Source: Hormoscilla sp. GUM202 | GTDB lineage: Bacteria > Cyanobacteriota > Cyanobacteriia > Cyanobacteriales > Desertifilaceae | Direction of reading: 5' to 3' | Length of the DNA: 53,024 bases | NCBI GenBank assembly: GCA_005518205.2 | Contig: RFFC02000070.1 | Coordinates: forward strand, 1-53,024 | Shown: in pieces, positions 41,182-51,396 of the stretch | Layout: the number at the start of each line of letters is the position of its first letter | Position numbering within the stretch: the stretch's first letter is position 1 | The notes under the pieces: model-generated | Databases searched by the model: none | Seen by the model: the letters and a program-made list of their open reading frames with translations, nothing else | Told to the model about the DNA's origin: nothing | Translations under genes and position numbers: made by a program

Positions 41182-41676
41182 ATTCTCAATGAATAAATGG
41201 CTTGACTATTCCAGTAATTGATAAATTCTTCTTTATCCATTTTATAACTTGTAGCATCCCAAGGGTCGCGAATTATGATTTTTCCTGTCTCGTCCATTCC
41301 CGCAACCACTACTATATGACCCAAGTTAGCCAAAGGTTCCCACAAAACAGCACCCCAAGAACCAGTGCTAATCAGTGAGCACGATAATTTCTGACTCTGT
41401 TGCTCCTGGAATAGACAGGGTACCACCCAGCCAAACTCTAGCACCACTGGAGTCAAAATGATTGAGTGCAGCGGCGAGAACTTCAGCACTCACAGGTGCT
41501 CCAGTTTCAGTCGCAATTAGGGATTGATTCACATCGTAAATTTCTCGATCTTTGAGTAACATTTCTCCGCCAGCTATTCCACAGGATACTAGGTCTTGTT
41601 GCTTGACCACATTGGCATCAGCTATCTCATCAATCACTGGCCAATTTCCACCTGCGCCCGATAGTTGTTCCATCAC
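41178..41676 (-). pseudogene. Papain-like (C39-type) cysteine peptidase gene with a frameshift
   Basis: The first frame (41676 to 41368) has VVKQQDLVSCGIAGGEMLLK with the nucleophile Cys and WLGGTLSIPGA; the second (to 41178) has STGSWGAVLWEPLANLGHIV with the His and IIIRDPWDATSYKMDKEEF with the Asp. The two are in different frames and join at about 41370-41400. Together they give one ~165-residue bacteriocin-processing-like peptidase. Unless there is programmed frameshifting it is inactive. Confidence 0.6.
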
Positions 41677-41818
41677 CCTTGGGTACTATCCCTCATATTT
41701 TTATCCTTTACCTAATTTTACCCTGCGATCGCCCTCATCCCTCCGCGATTTAACTTCGTTCCCTGGTTCCGCCAGGGAACGAGTAACGAGAATATCGCCC
41801 GACTCCCAGGTCCGCGAT

Positions 41819-42601
41819 TTAACTGTACTCGTCATCATCCTTAAAGTTTTCGTGTACCCAGAGAAATTCGTGGCGTTTGTTTTGCACCCGAACTAATCCC
41901 CCAAAGCTTGGGTCTTTTTCTTTTAAGATGGCGTGCAGTTCTCGCAACACTGCCCCTTCCGCACGCACTGGGACATCCTCAGACTCATCGTCACCTTTAT
42001 CGCCTCCTTCTCTGGTAGCATCATCAAGGGTCTTTTGACCGAGTTGCAGTTCTTTTTCCATGGCCGCATAAGCTGCTTCATCCAGAACTACTTTACTGGC
42101 GGCACCTGCTACTGGCAGTGCTAAAATCAAGGTTGTTGTCATCAACTTGAGAAATGGTTTTGCCTTCACTAGCCACTTTCGTGGTAGTTCTAACTCATAG
42201 ACCCCTCGCTTATCCCCTGGGGGATTTAAGGCCGGGACTGGCCGACGGGAATGTTCGCACCACAGGGTTAGTTGAAATTTGGCGCTCATCCATTTCGGAC
42301 GATCGAAAAATCCCGGCTCTATGGGCTGGAAACTGAACAAGCGGGGACCATCTTTCGCTTCATCCACGAGCATCTGCTGAAACTGAGCAAATTGTAAATC
42401 AGTCGGCGCTAGCTTTTCCCTCAAAATTGCTTCAACTTCAGTTTCAGGATTTTTGAGTTCTAAAGGATAGGGATGGCGTCGATCGGGGTCACGACGACTC
42501 ATCACAACTTTCATTGCAGCATGAAAAGCCTCCTCATCATTTCGATGTTGAGAAATATACTGCTTTAGCTCAGTATTTGTCATTTGGTACAGATTTTTCA
42601 T
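41819..42601 (-). CDS. DUF6887 protein fused to a ROCO C-terminal domain
   Basis: The start is placed at ATG 42601, overlapping the stop of the DUF6888 gene as TGATG; this gives 260 residues. Residues 1-45 are DUF6887 (MTNTELKQYISQHRNDEEAF). From about residue 80 the sequence follows the C-terminal ~190 residues of the ROCO fragment at 42967-44445: DGPRLFSFQPIEPGFFDRPK, FQLTLWCEHSRRPVPALNPP, KWLVKAKPFLKLMTTTLILA and VRVQNKRHEFLWVHENFKDD. The 3' flank is shared too (GGTCCGCGATTTAACTGTAC). A DUF6887 gene has received a duplicated ROCO tail. Confidence 0.8.
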   Translation of the reverse strand: MKNLYQMTNTELKQYISQHRNDEEAFHAAMKVVMSRRDPDRRHPYPLELKNPETEVEAILREKLAPTDLQFAQFQQMLVDEAKDGPRLFSFQPIEPGFFDRPKWMSAKFQLTLWCEHSRRPVPALNPPGDKRGVYELELPRKWLVKAKPFLKLMTTTLILALPVAGAASKVVLDEAAYAAMEKELQLGQKTLDDATREGGDKGDDESEDVPVRAEGAVLRELHAILKEKDPSFGGLVRVQNKRHEFLWVHENFKDDDEYS

Positions 42602-42783
42602 CAGATCACAAACTCCCAACTTCCATCTTCATCAATTACAAGGGCAATTTCATCATTTACTCCAGCCTGTATGTAAATCGTCTTCAACCTGCGGTCATAA
42701 CGAAAAACCTGAATGGGCTGATATAAATTAGAAAGCAACTGACAGAGGAATACTGCGGTCACTAACTGTTGCTGTGTTGGCAA
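42601..42783 (-). CDS. DUF6888 protein
   Basis: The 60 residues (TAVFLCQLLSNLYQPIQVFR, then TIYIQAGVNDEIALVIDEDG) match the DUF6888 family, which in cyanobacteria lies next to DUF6887 genes. The stop/start overlap TGATG couples it to the fused gene. A toxin-antitoxin-like role has been suggested by the pairing only. Confidence 0.75.
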   Translation of the reverse strand: MPTQQQLVTAVFLCQLLSNLYQPIQVFRYDRRLKTIYIQAGVNDEIALVIDEDGSWEFVI

Positions 42784-42966
42784 ACTGCAACTCCCATATC
42801 TACACTAAGTCTAGCTTATCATAGCACTAACTTGCTTGACTGCCAGTTCCATACCTGAGAATGTTATTCTTAGCACCGGAGAGCGATCTCCTGTCCTGCC
42901 ATCCTTCCCTGACAATGGTCGCCGCCCCCACCAAGGGGCGATCGCCCGACTCCCCAGGTCCGCGAT

Positions 42967-44445
42967 TTAACTGTACTCGTCTTCATCCTTAAAGTTTTCG
43001 TGTACCCAGAGAAATTCGTGACGTTTGTTTTGCACCCGAACTAATCCCCCAAAGCTTGGGTCTTTTTCCTTTAAGATGGCGTGTAGTTGGCGCAACGTCG
43101 CCCCTTCTGCCCGTCTGGAACCCTGGTCTCCCCCTACCCAATCTGCTGGTGCATCGCTTCCCCCGCCCTTCAGGGCGTCCTTACTCCCTCGCGCGACTGC
43201 TTTAACAACCTCTAGACCGAGTTCGAGTTCTTTTTTTATGTCCTCATAATTATCTAAAGCCAGTTTAGCAGCCGCGCCTGCTACTGGAGTCCATAAAAAC
43301 AAGGTTGTTGCCATCAACTTGAGAAATGGCTTTGCCTTAACAAACCATTCTCGTTCTAATTCTAACTCATATACTCCTTGCTTATCGCCTTTGGGATTTA
43401 AGGCCGGGAGTGGCCGACGAGAGTGTTCGCACCACAGCGTTAACTTAAATTTGGCCTTCACCCATTTATCCAGATCCCAAAATCCCGGCTCGATCGGTTG
43501 GAAACTGAACAGGCGCGGACCATCTTTCGCTTCATCCGCGAGCATCTGCTTGAGGTCAGCAAATTGGAAATCAATTTTACTCAGTAATTCCTGCTGGTCT
43601 TCGTTGATTTTGTCTAAATTTTCCAGCACTGCGTCTATTTTGTTGAGTTTTTCTAGTGCTTCTATCAGTGGTTGGGGGTCGAAGGGAATTTGAGAGGTAG
43701 TTTGTTGAGATGGCGCGTTACGCAGTAATCGATCGATATCCTGCAACCGATCGCAACCCTGTAACGTGCAAAGAAACGGCATTCCATAACTTTTATATTG
43801 AATCAGTTTCTCGACATCAAACAATTCCGTGCCGGGTACGCCTTTCCCGCAAGGATCGACGCCGGGCACCATCACCTGGCACCTGAGCCCTTTCCAGAAA
43901 TATTCTACTAGCCATTTAACTTCTTTGCTCAGTTCGTGGATCAAAAACTCCGGGTAAGCTGCTCGTACCGTTATCCACAGGTCCGTACCCTTATACTCTA
44001 GCAGCGCCCGACCATTGTAATCATCATCCAGCATCAGACCCCGTTTCCAATGTACGCTTTTACGGTAGTCTTTTTTGCCGAGGGAATATTTATGCAGGCG
44101 CACGATTAACAGGTAAAACAGTCCTTCGGCATTGGCGGAAGCTCCTCCTTCATCGACAATGCGACAAATTAGCTGCTTTTCTGATTTACCCGCTGTCGGT
44201 TTGTCGCTCCAGTTTTGCTTTAGTAACTCGGTTGGGCACTTGTCGGACAGCAACTGCGCGATTAAGCTAGTATCGCTGGATTCACTACTCAAGGGTAATT
44301 GCTCAAGATATTGGTGGTGAAGGAATATGGGTACTGCCGGTACTGCATAGTTACTCGGGCCATCGGACTGGAGTGAACAGCCCTTGTACTGCCTCGGAAT
44401 GCCTAACAGGACAAGAGCAATTTTTGAGGAGCGAAAACTTCTCAA
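42967..44445 (-). pseudogene. 3' part of a ROCO gene (COR end and C-terminal region)
   Basis: The first ~250 residues are the end of a COR domain: DTSLIAQLLSDKCPTELLKQ, ADEGGASANAEG-like text (VDEGGASANAEGLFYLLIVR), and HELSKEVKWLVEYFWKGLRC. Then come a coiled coil (IEALEKLNKIDAVLENLDKI) and the tail shared with 41819-42601. The LRR, Roc and early COR parts lie at 46256-48217, on the far side of an IS66-type transposase. The frame has no clear start of its own. It could still be translated as a fragment. Confidence 0.75.
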
Positions 44446-44586
44446 ATGCTTACGGGGTGGGGGGTTTTGACCTCGAAGTGGTGAGTCGGCAGCCGAGCGC
44501 CCGAATATGCAGTTGAGATGCGCGACAGCTGATTTTTTTCAAAATCCCGCGCCCAGGGTTGACAAATTCGATAAATAAGTAGTAAG

Positions 44587-46143
44587 TTGGAAGACATGAC
44601 TAAGAATTGGCTTGCTGACCTCGACCAAGACACAGAGAATCTCGACCCAAAAAGTCGGGAAGTTTTGCAGCGGTTACTCAATTACCTAGAAGACCTATAC
44701 AGCCAAAACCTTGAATTGAAAGCTGACAATCAACGATTGAGAGATGAAATAGCCGCGCTCAAAGGGCACAAGGGAAAACCTGACATCAAACCTCAAGCCA
44801 AAGCTGATACTTCTAAAGCTGATACTTCTGCGGAGGCCAAACCAGAGCAGCCCAATAGTCGAGAGCGAAAAAAGAAAAAACCGAAAACCCCCCCCCAGGA
44901 ACGTCGCCAACTTATTCATATTGACAGAGAAGAGGTTATCAAACTGGCTCGGAGTAACTTGCCGTCAGATATCACCCATAGAGGCTACCGAGAAGTAACA
45001 ATTCAAAATATTATATTTAAAACAGACACGGTTATTTATCGACTAGAAAGACTCTATTCACCTAGTACGGAGAAATTTTACGAAGCCCAGTTGCCGCAAG
45101 GATTAAAAGGCAAATCTTACGGGAGTGAACTCGAAGCATTTGTTCTCACTTTGTATTATCAGTTACGAGTGCCAGAAGAAAAGATTCTTAAATTGTTGCA
45201 GTCTCAGGGAATAGTAATCTCGGCGGGAAAAATATCTAACTTAATAACTCGGCAATATTTAAGAGAATTTACTGAAGAACGAAATGCTATTTTAGAAGCG
45301 GGACTGGGCAGTACCAGTTATCACCAAATTGATGATACGGGGATGCGGGTTAATGGGAAAAATTGCTATGTATTCACACTCTGCAATCCTTACTATAGCA
45401 GTTTTTTTACCAGAGAGCGCAAAAACTCTGAAACAGTTCTCCAAATGTTAAACGAATTGCAGTTGGATCCAACTGAATTAGCAGTTGTTCAATCAGATGA
45501 TTTAGTTGACAGTATTTTGCCTGACAAGAAGAAAAAGCAGCTCGGGGACTACATAGATATTTTGGTGGCTGATGACGCGGGACAATTTCACAACCAGACG
45601 AACCATCGTAGTTTATGCTGGATTCATGAAGGACGACACTACGAAAAGCTGACTCCTCTGGTTCCCTCTCATCAAAAAAGCCTGGCACAATTTCTCTCTT
45701 ATTTTTGGATTTACTATTATCAACTCAAAGCCTATCAACAGCAAAGCACAGAAGAGCAGCGACAACAAAAACTGTTGCTTGAAACCGAATTTGACAAATT
45801 GTTTTCCCGTCAAACCGGATACAGTGCTTTAGATCATAGAATTGATTTAACAAAACAGAAGAAGCCTTATTTACTATTAGTTCTAGATTTTCCTGAAGTT
45901 CCTCTTGACAATAATGAGGCAGAGCGGACAGTCCGGGAGTATGTGATTAAGCGCAAAATCTCCAATGGAACCCGCACTCTACAGGGGACTCAGGCGTGGG
46001 AAGTGTTTTTGGCTCTGGTTGACACCTGCCGCAAAAACGGAGTGAATTTTTATTCGTACATTAAGGATCGAATTTCCAAATCTTTCAAGATGCCAGCGTT
46101 GTCCACGCTAATTCAACAGATGCAGCCGCCAAAACCAACATAA
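44587..46143 (+). CDS. IS66-family transposase
   Basis: The 518-residue protein has a coiled coil (LEDLYSQNLELKADNQRLRD), a lysine-rich linker, and the IS66 DDE core: YHQIDDTGMRVNGKNCYVFT, VVQSDDLVDS and VPLDNNEAERTVREYVIKRK. The start could be M1 or M4. Opposite in strand to the ROCO halves it separates. I could not identify terminal inverted repeats or a target duplication, so the element ends are not fixed. No orfA/orfB accessory genes are present, as in the ISBst12-like group. Confidence 0.9.
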   Translation: MEDMTKNWLADLDQDTENLDPKSREVLQRLLNYLEDLYSQNLELKADNQRLRDEIAALKGHKGKPDIKPQAKADTSKADTSAEAKPEQPNSRERKKKKPKTPPQERRQLIHIDREEVIKLARSNLPSDITHRGYREVTIQNIIFKTDTVIYRLERLYSPSTEKFYEAQLPQGLKGKSYGSELEAFVLTLYYQLRVPEEKILKLLQSQGIVISAGKISNLITRQYLREFTEERNAILEAGLGSTSYHQIDDTGMRVNGKNCYVFTLCNPYYSSFFTRERKNSETVLQMLNELQLDPTELAVVQSDDLVDSILPDKKKKQLGDYIDILVADDAGQFHNQTNHRSLCWIHEGRHYEKLTPLVPSHQKSLAQFLSYFWIYYYQLKAYQQQSTEEQRQQKLLLETEFDKLFSRQTGYSALDHRIDLTKQKKPYLLLVLDFPEVPLDNNEAERTVREYVIKRKISNGTRTLQGTQAWEVFLALVDTCRKNGVNFYSYIKDRISKSFKMPALSTLIQQMQPPKPT

Positions 46144-46255
46144 ACATAAACCATTGACTCCAAGTCTCGCTTGTGTAGTTTCCACCTAAGCACCAAGGGT
46201 GTTACAGCTCCTTGTTATAAAGGACAGACTCATTAAGTGCGACATCAGCTCCTGT

Positions 46256-48217
46256 TTAAAAAGCTGCAGGAGCTACTCTCGTGTGGAAATCACTCCCCAC
46301 CAACATATTGAGCAACTTCCTCAAGGGATCTACAGCTACGCGATATGATAGGTCGAAGCGTTCCATCAATTTCCGAAAGATGGGATGCAACTCTTCGGGA
46401 TAGCGTTCCGTTTCCTCTCGTTGGGGGTCGTTCCACAACTGGTTGAGGCGGCTAAACTTCACTAAACCCCCGTTTTTCCGGGTCTCCTTATCGTCCAGGA
46501 CGAAACTAATCGCTTTTGCTAGCCAGTCCGGCTTGAGTATGACGATATTTTTCAGAAGATTATCGTTATGGTAATGGATTAGATGACCCAAGGTATGGGA
46601 GATGCCCAGGAATAAGTTTGCTTCGGACTTGTCCATCTCTTGTTCGGCGCACAGAGTAATTACCTCGTCGTAGGAAATGTAAGCTTTGGCAGTGGTTTGC
46701 AACTTTTCGCGCAGTTGCTGCCATTTGGCGGGGACTTTCCGTCCTACTTCCGGAAGACTCGCTGCCCGGGCGATCGCCTCTTTCAATTCATCGATACCGA
46801 TAGGATTTACAGTAGCATCGGACTTGCTATCAACGTGAAAGAATCCCAGGACTGTATCCCCGCCGAAGCGGGTGGTAATATCGTCGCTGTCTATATCAGG
46901 TTGTCGTGCGTTGGGACCGCCGTGAGTCGCAACAACCAGGATTTTCGCTTCCGGTGCGCGATGTTTAATAAGGTTAATCCAGTATTCAATAAAATTCTGC
47001 TGCGGACCTTCCCGTGGTTTCCACAGTACCAGATAGACTGCGGGAGCGCTGAAGAACAACTGGTGGGTAGGTCGATAAACGGGCTGACCGCCGAAGTCCC
47101 AACCATTTAATTTAATTTCCTTACCGCTGTCGGGAACCTTGACTGTGAATGATTTGATTTCAATGCCGTGAGTCGTGGGTCTGTTCTCTACCCATTTATC
47201 GCCACACAAGGCCCCCAACAGGCTGGTTTTACCAACTTCACCCTCCCCTACCATAATTAGTTTGGCTTCGTTTAACTCTACCTGCCGCGATCGCGCCTGA
47301 GAGCGCAGGTATTCCAAAACTACTGCGGTGCCTTGGGAGTAAGCAGCAGCGAGTTCGAGGTTGAGAGGGTTGTTGTCGAGGTTAAGCCGTTGCAACGAGG
47401 TGAGTTTTCCCAGCCCTTCTGGCAAGCTGCTTATTTGGTTGTCCCTGAGGTGAAGCCGTTGCAACGAAGTGAGTTTTCCCAGCCCTTCTGGCAGGCTGCT
47501 TATTTGGTTTTCCCAGAGGTTAAGCTCTTGCAACGATGTGAGTTTTCCCAGCCCTTCTGGCAGGCTGCTTATTTCGTTTCCCGAGAGGTTAAGCTTTTGC
47601 AACGATGTGAGTTTCCCCAGCCCTTCTGGCAGGCTGCTTATTTTGTTAGTATAGAGGATAAGCTCTTGCAACGATGTGAGTTTTCCCAGCCCTTCTGGCA
47701 GGCTGCTTATTTCGTTTCCCGAGAGGTTAAGCTTTTGCAACGATGTGAGTTTCCCCAGCCCTTCTGGCAGGCTGCTTATTTTGTTAGTATAGAGGATAAG
47801 CTCTTGCAACGATGTGAGTTTTCCCAGCCCTTCTGGCAGGCTGCTTATTTCGTTTCCCGAGAGGTTAAGCTTTTGCAACGATGTGAGTTTCCCCAGCCCT
47901 TCTGGCAGGCTGCTTATTTGGTTGAAACAGAGGATAAGCTCTTGCAACGATGTAAGTTTTTCCAGCCCTTCTGGCAGGCTGCTTATTTGGTTTTCCATGA
48001 GGTAAAGCCGTTGCAACGAGGTGAGTTTTACCAGCACTTCTGGCAGGCTGCTTATTTGGTTGTACGAGAGGTTAAGTTCTTGTAGGTTTGTGAGTTTTCC
48101 GATCGCCTCTGGCACCTTCGTGAGGCCCATACGGCTGAGATCGAGTGTTGTCGATCCATCTCGCCGTGCTTGGTCAATGCGCTGCTTTGCTTTGCTGTAT
48201 GCCTTGCTCATGAACAT
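46256..48217 (-). pseudogene. 5' part of an LRR-Roc-COR (ROCO) gene
   Basis: The 653 residues have eleven LRRs of 23 residues (SLQELNLWENQISSLPEGLG-type, ~24-290), a Roc GTPase with LIMVGEGEVGKTSLLGALCG and the switch GWDFGGQPVYRPTHQLFFS, a guanine-specificity region at VVATHGG, and the start of COR (HTLGHLIHYHNDNLLKNIVI). The reading leaves the family after MERFDLSYRVAVDPL and ends in HTRVAPAAF at 46256. The rest of the gene is at 42967-44445. The N-terminal part is intact and may still bind GTP. Confidence 0.85.
47370..48100. repeat. 69-bp tandem repeats encoding the LRRs, with 138-bp higher-order units
   Basis: The DNA repeats GTGAGTTT(T/C)CCCAGCCCTT and CTGGCAGGCTGCTTATTT every 69 bp. 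Two neighbouring LRRs (ELILYTNK and KLNLSGNE types) form a 138-bp block present in nearly identical copies. The plus-strand open frame across the block is an artefact of the repeats. Confidence 0.85.
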
Positions 48218-48615
48218 AGCGTTTTATCCCCACTTCTACAGTAATGCCAATTGTATCACGGCCTTCCCTACCACGGGGGGAAAAGTTTGATATCCCGTTT
48301 GCTAGCGCCCGCCCGATCGGCCTTCTGGAGTTCCGCTACGACGGTCCCCCCTGCTAGCCCAGACCCCGATGGTTTTTGTAGGGGTGCAAGCTAAGCGGCG
48401 ATCGGGGAAGATACCCACCGACAATTTTTCTTCCGCAATGCAACACCAAGCCACATCGCCCAGACCCCGATCGTCCCACAAGCGCGAATAAACCCGGTAG
48501 GGGGTCTGCACGCGATCGGGGGGCACGTTCCGGTGTTCTCGTACCGGGTTTCTTTGACATGCTCGATCGGCATGATACAATGTCAACATAGTCTTCAGGT
48601 AGGGGTACGGTAGAT
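48218..48615. other. Spacer between ROCO and the Uma2 array
   Basis: No gene is seen. It holds short repeats (CGGTAGGGGGTCTGCACGCG, CGATCGG) and the upstream region of the first Uma2 gene, with GATACAATGTCAACATAGTC and AGGTAGGGGTACGGTAG, both also seen before the other Uma2 copies. Confidence 0.4.
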
Positions 48616-49443
48616 ATGGTACAACAACTAGAAAAGCTCAAAACTCCACAAGCGCCAGAGATTATCTATCCCGATAGCGACGGTCAACCAATGGCAGATA
48701 ATACCACACAATTTCGCTGGATCGTAACGCTCCAGGAAAATCTCGAATTCCTGTTTGCGGCCAATGATGTTTTTGTCGCCGGAGACCTGTTATGGTATCC
48801 GGTTGAAGGAAATAATAAGATTAGAATGGCACCGGACGCCATGGTTGTCTTTGGCAGGCCCTTGGGCCATCGGGGTTCCTACAAACAATGGGAAGAAGAT
48901 AACATCCCCCCCCAGGTAGTGTTTGAAATCTTATCTCCAGGAAACCGCCCTGGAGAAATGACCAAGAAATTCGAGCTTTACGAGCGCTATGGGGTGGAAG
49001 AATACTACCTCTACGATCCAGACAAAGTCAAGTTGACCGGTTGGCGGCGTAGGGAAGGAAAATTACAATCGATCGACCGGTTAGATGGTTGGGTAAGTCC
49101 CCGACTCAAGGTGCGGTTTGATTTGACAGGACCCGAACTACAGATATTCACGGAATCAGGCGATCGGTTTTTAACTTATTCGGAAATAAGGGAACGGGCC
49201 GAACGCCAACAACAACGTGCCGAACGGGAACAACAACGTGCCGAACGGGAACGACAACTCAAAGAACAGGAACAACAACGGGCCGAACGGGAACAACAAC
49301 TCAAAGAACAGGAACGACAACGTGCCGAACAGGAACGACAACGTGCCGAACAGGAACGGCAACTCAAAGAACAGGCGGAAGCGAAAATTAAAATGCTTTA
49401 CGAACGACTGCAAGAACTGGGCATCGATCCCGAACAGTTGTAA
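48616..49443 (+). CDS. Uma2-family nuclease-like protein with a coiled-coil tail, copy 1
   Basis: The 275 residues have a PD-(D/E)xK Uma2 core: MAPDAMVVFG with the first Asp, QVVFEILSP with Glu, and TKKFELYERYGVEEYYLYDP with Lys and the following YxxxGVxEY. The last ~90 residues are a repeat-built coiled coil (RAEREQQRAERERQLKEQEQ). Uma2 genes are very common in cyanobacteria; activity is not shown for most. The sequence is identical to the gene at 50421-51248. Confidence 0.85.
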   Translation: MVQQLEKLKTPQAPEIIYPDSDGQPMADNTTQFRWIVTLQENLEFLFAANDVFVAGDLLWYPVEGNNKIRMAPDAMVVFGRPLGHRGSYKQWEEDNIPPQVVFEILSPGNRPGEMTKKFELYERYGVEEYYLYDPDKVKLTGWRRREGKLQSIDRLDGWVSPRLKVRFDLTGPELQIFTESGDRFLTYSEIRERAERQQQRAEREQQRAERERQLKEQEQQRAEREQQLKEQERQRAEQERQRAEQERQLKEQAEAKIKMLYERLQELGIDPEQL

Positions 49444-49591
49444 GTAGGCGATCGCAATTTATATCGGGTCCGTTAGGGAGGAGTTCCGCTATGAACTCCT
49501 CCGGAGTGCCCCAGTCCGAAAGCCAGCTTGCCGTCAAGCCCCTTCGTAGGATATAATGTCAACCTAGTCTTCAGGTAGAGGTACAGTAGAT

Positions 49592-50289
49592 ATGGTACAG
49601 CAACGAGAACAGTTAAAAACTCCACAAGCGCCAGAGATTATCTATCCCGATAGCGACGGTCAACCAATGGCAGATAACACCACACAATGGAACTGGATCG
49701 TGAAGATCGAGGGAAATCTCGAATTCCTGTTTGCGGCCAATGCCGATGTTTTTGTCGCCGGGGACTTGTTATGGTATCCGGTTGAAGGAAATAATCAGAT
49801 TAGAATGGCACCGGACGCCATGGTTGCCTTTGGCAGGCCCTTGGGCCATCGGGGTTCCTACAAACAATGGGAAGAAGATAGCATCCCCCCCAGGTAGTGT
49901 TTGAAATCTTCTCTCCAAGAAGCAGCCCTGAGGAAATGGACAAGAAATTCGAGTTTTACGAGCGCTATGGGGTGGAAGAATACTACCTCTACGATCCAGA
50001 CAAAGTCAACTTAACCGGTTGGCGGCGTAGGGAAGGAAAATTAGAATCCATCGACCAGATGGATGGTTGGGTAAGTCCCCGACTCAAGGTGCGGTTTGAT
50101 TTGACAGGGCCCGAACTACAGATATTCAAAGAATCAGGCGATCGGTTTTTAACTTATGTGGAAATGAGGCAAGAACTCCAAGAACAGGAACGACAAAGTG
50201 CCGAACAGGAACGACAACGTGCCGAAGCGAAAATTAAATTACTTGAGGAACGACTGCAAGAAATGGGCATCGATCCCGAACAGTTGTAA
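49592..50289 (+). pseudogene. Uma2 gene split by a C-tract frameshift, copy 1
   Basis: The first frame (49592-49897) ends at IPPR after a run of seven C; the intact neighbour has eight. The second frame (49897-50289) starts with GTG in TAGTG, overlapping the stop, and holds FEIFSPRSSPEEMDKKFEFY and the coiled coil. The active-site Asp is in the first part and Glu/Lys in the second. Coupled translation by TAGTG could yield two pieces, or a change in C number could restore one protein. An identical copy is at 51397-52094. Confidence 0.8.
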
Positions 50290-50420
50290 TAGGCGAGCGC
50301 AATTTATATCGGGTCCGTTAGAGAGTAGGGAGGAGTGCCCCAGTCCGAAACTCAGCTCGCCGTATTGCACCAAAATAGGATACAATGTAAACCTAGTCTT
50401 CAGGTAGGAGTACAGTAGAT

Positions 50421-51248
50421 ATGGTACAACAACTAGAAAAGCTCAAAACTCCACAAGCGCCAGAGATTATCTATCCCGATAGCGACGGTCAACCAATGGC
50501 AGATAATACCACACAATTTCGCTGGATCGTAACGCTCCAGGAAAATCTCGAATTCCTGTTTGCGGCCAATGATGTTTTTGTCGCCGGAGACCTGTTATGG
50601 TATCCGGTTGAAGGAAATAATAAGATTAGAATGGCACCGGACGCCATGGTTGTCTTTGGCAGGCCCTTGGGCCATCGGGGTTCCTACAAACAATGGGAAG
50701 AAGATAACATCCCCCCCCAGGTAGTGTTTGAAATCTTATCTCCAGGAAACCGCCCTGGAGAAATGACCAAGAAATTCGAGCTTTACGAGCGCTATGGGGT
50801 GGAAGAATACTACCTCTACGATCCAGACAAAGTCAAGTTGACCGGTTGGCGGCGTAGGGAAGGAAAATTACAATCGATCGACCGGTTAGATGGTTGGGTA
50901 AGTCCCCGACTCAAGGTGCGGTTTGATTTGACAGGACCCGAACTACAGATATTCACGGAATCAGGCGATCGGTTTTTAACTTATTCGGAAATAAGGGAAC
51001 GGGCCGAACGCCAACAACAACGTGCCGAACGGGAACAACAACGTGCCGAACGGGAACGACAACTCAAAGAACAGGAACAACAACGGGCCGAACGGGAACA
51101 ACAACTCAAAGAACAGGAACGACAACGTGCCGAACAGGAACGACAACGTGCCGAACAGGAACGGCAACTCAAAGAACAGGCGGAAGCGAAAATTAAAATG
51201 CTTTACGAACGACTGCAAGAACTGGGCATCGATCCCGAACAGTTGTAA
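50421..51248 (+). CDS. Uma2-family protein, copy 2
   Basis: Identical in protein to 48616-49443, exactly 1,805 bp further on. The upstream sequence differs slightly (AGGTAGGAGTACAGTAG here, AGGTAGGGGTACGGTAG before copy 1), which places the edge of the duplication near the first gene. The three catalytic positions and the coiled coil are intact. Confidence 0.85.
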   Translation: MVQQLEKLKTPQAPEIIYPDSDGQPMADNTTQFRWIVTLQENLEFLFAANDVFVAGDLLWYPVEGNNKIRMAPDAMVVFGRPLGHRGSYKQWEEDNIPPQVVFEILSPGNRPGEMTKKFELYERYGVEEYYLYDPDKVKLTGWRRREGKLQSIDRLDGWVSPRLKVRFDLTGPELQIFTESGDRFLTYSEIRERAERQQQRAEREQQRAERERQLKEQEQQRAEREQQLKEQERQRAEQERQRAEQERQLKEQAEAKIKMLYERLQELGIDPEQL

Positions 51249-51396
51249 GTAGGCGATCGCAATTTATATCGGGTCCGTTAGGGAGGAGTTCCGCTATGAA
51301 CTCCTCCGGAGTGCCCCAGTCCGAAAGCCAGCTTGCCGTCAAGCCCCTTCGTAGGATATAATGTCAACCTAGTCTTCAGGTAGAGGTACAGTAGAT

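Noticed and set aside
47333..48085. Plus-strand open frame of 250 codons
   Set aside because: It is antisense to the LRR repeats, whose 69-bp period keeps any frame open. The LRR-Roc reading on the minus strand is clearly the real one.
49171..51218. Minus-strand cysteine/serine-rich frames opposite the Uma2 tails
   Set aside because: They are mirror images of the coiled-coil repeat units and have no independent start signals.
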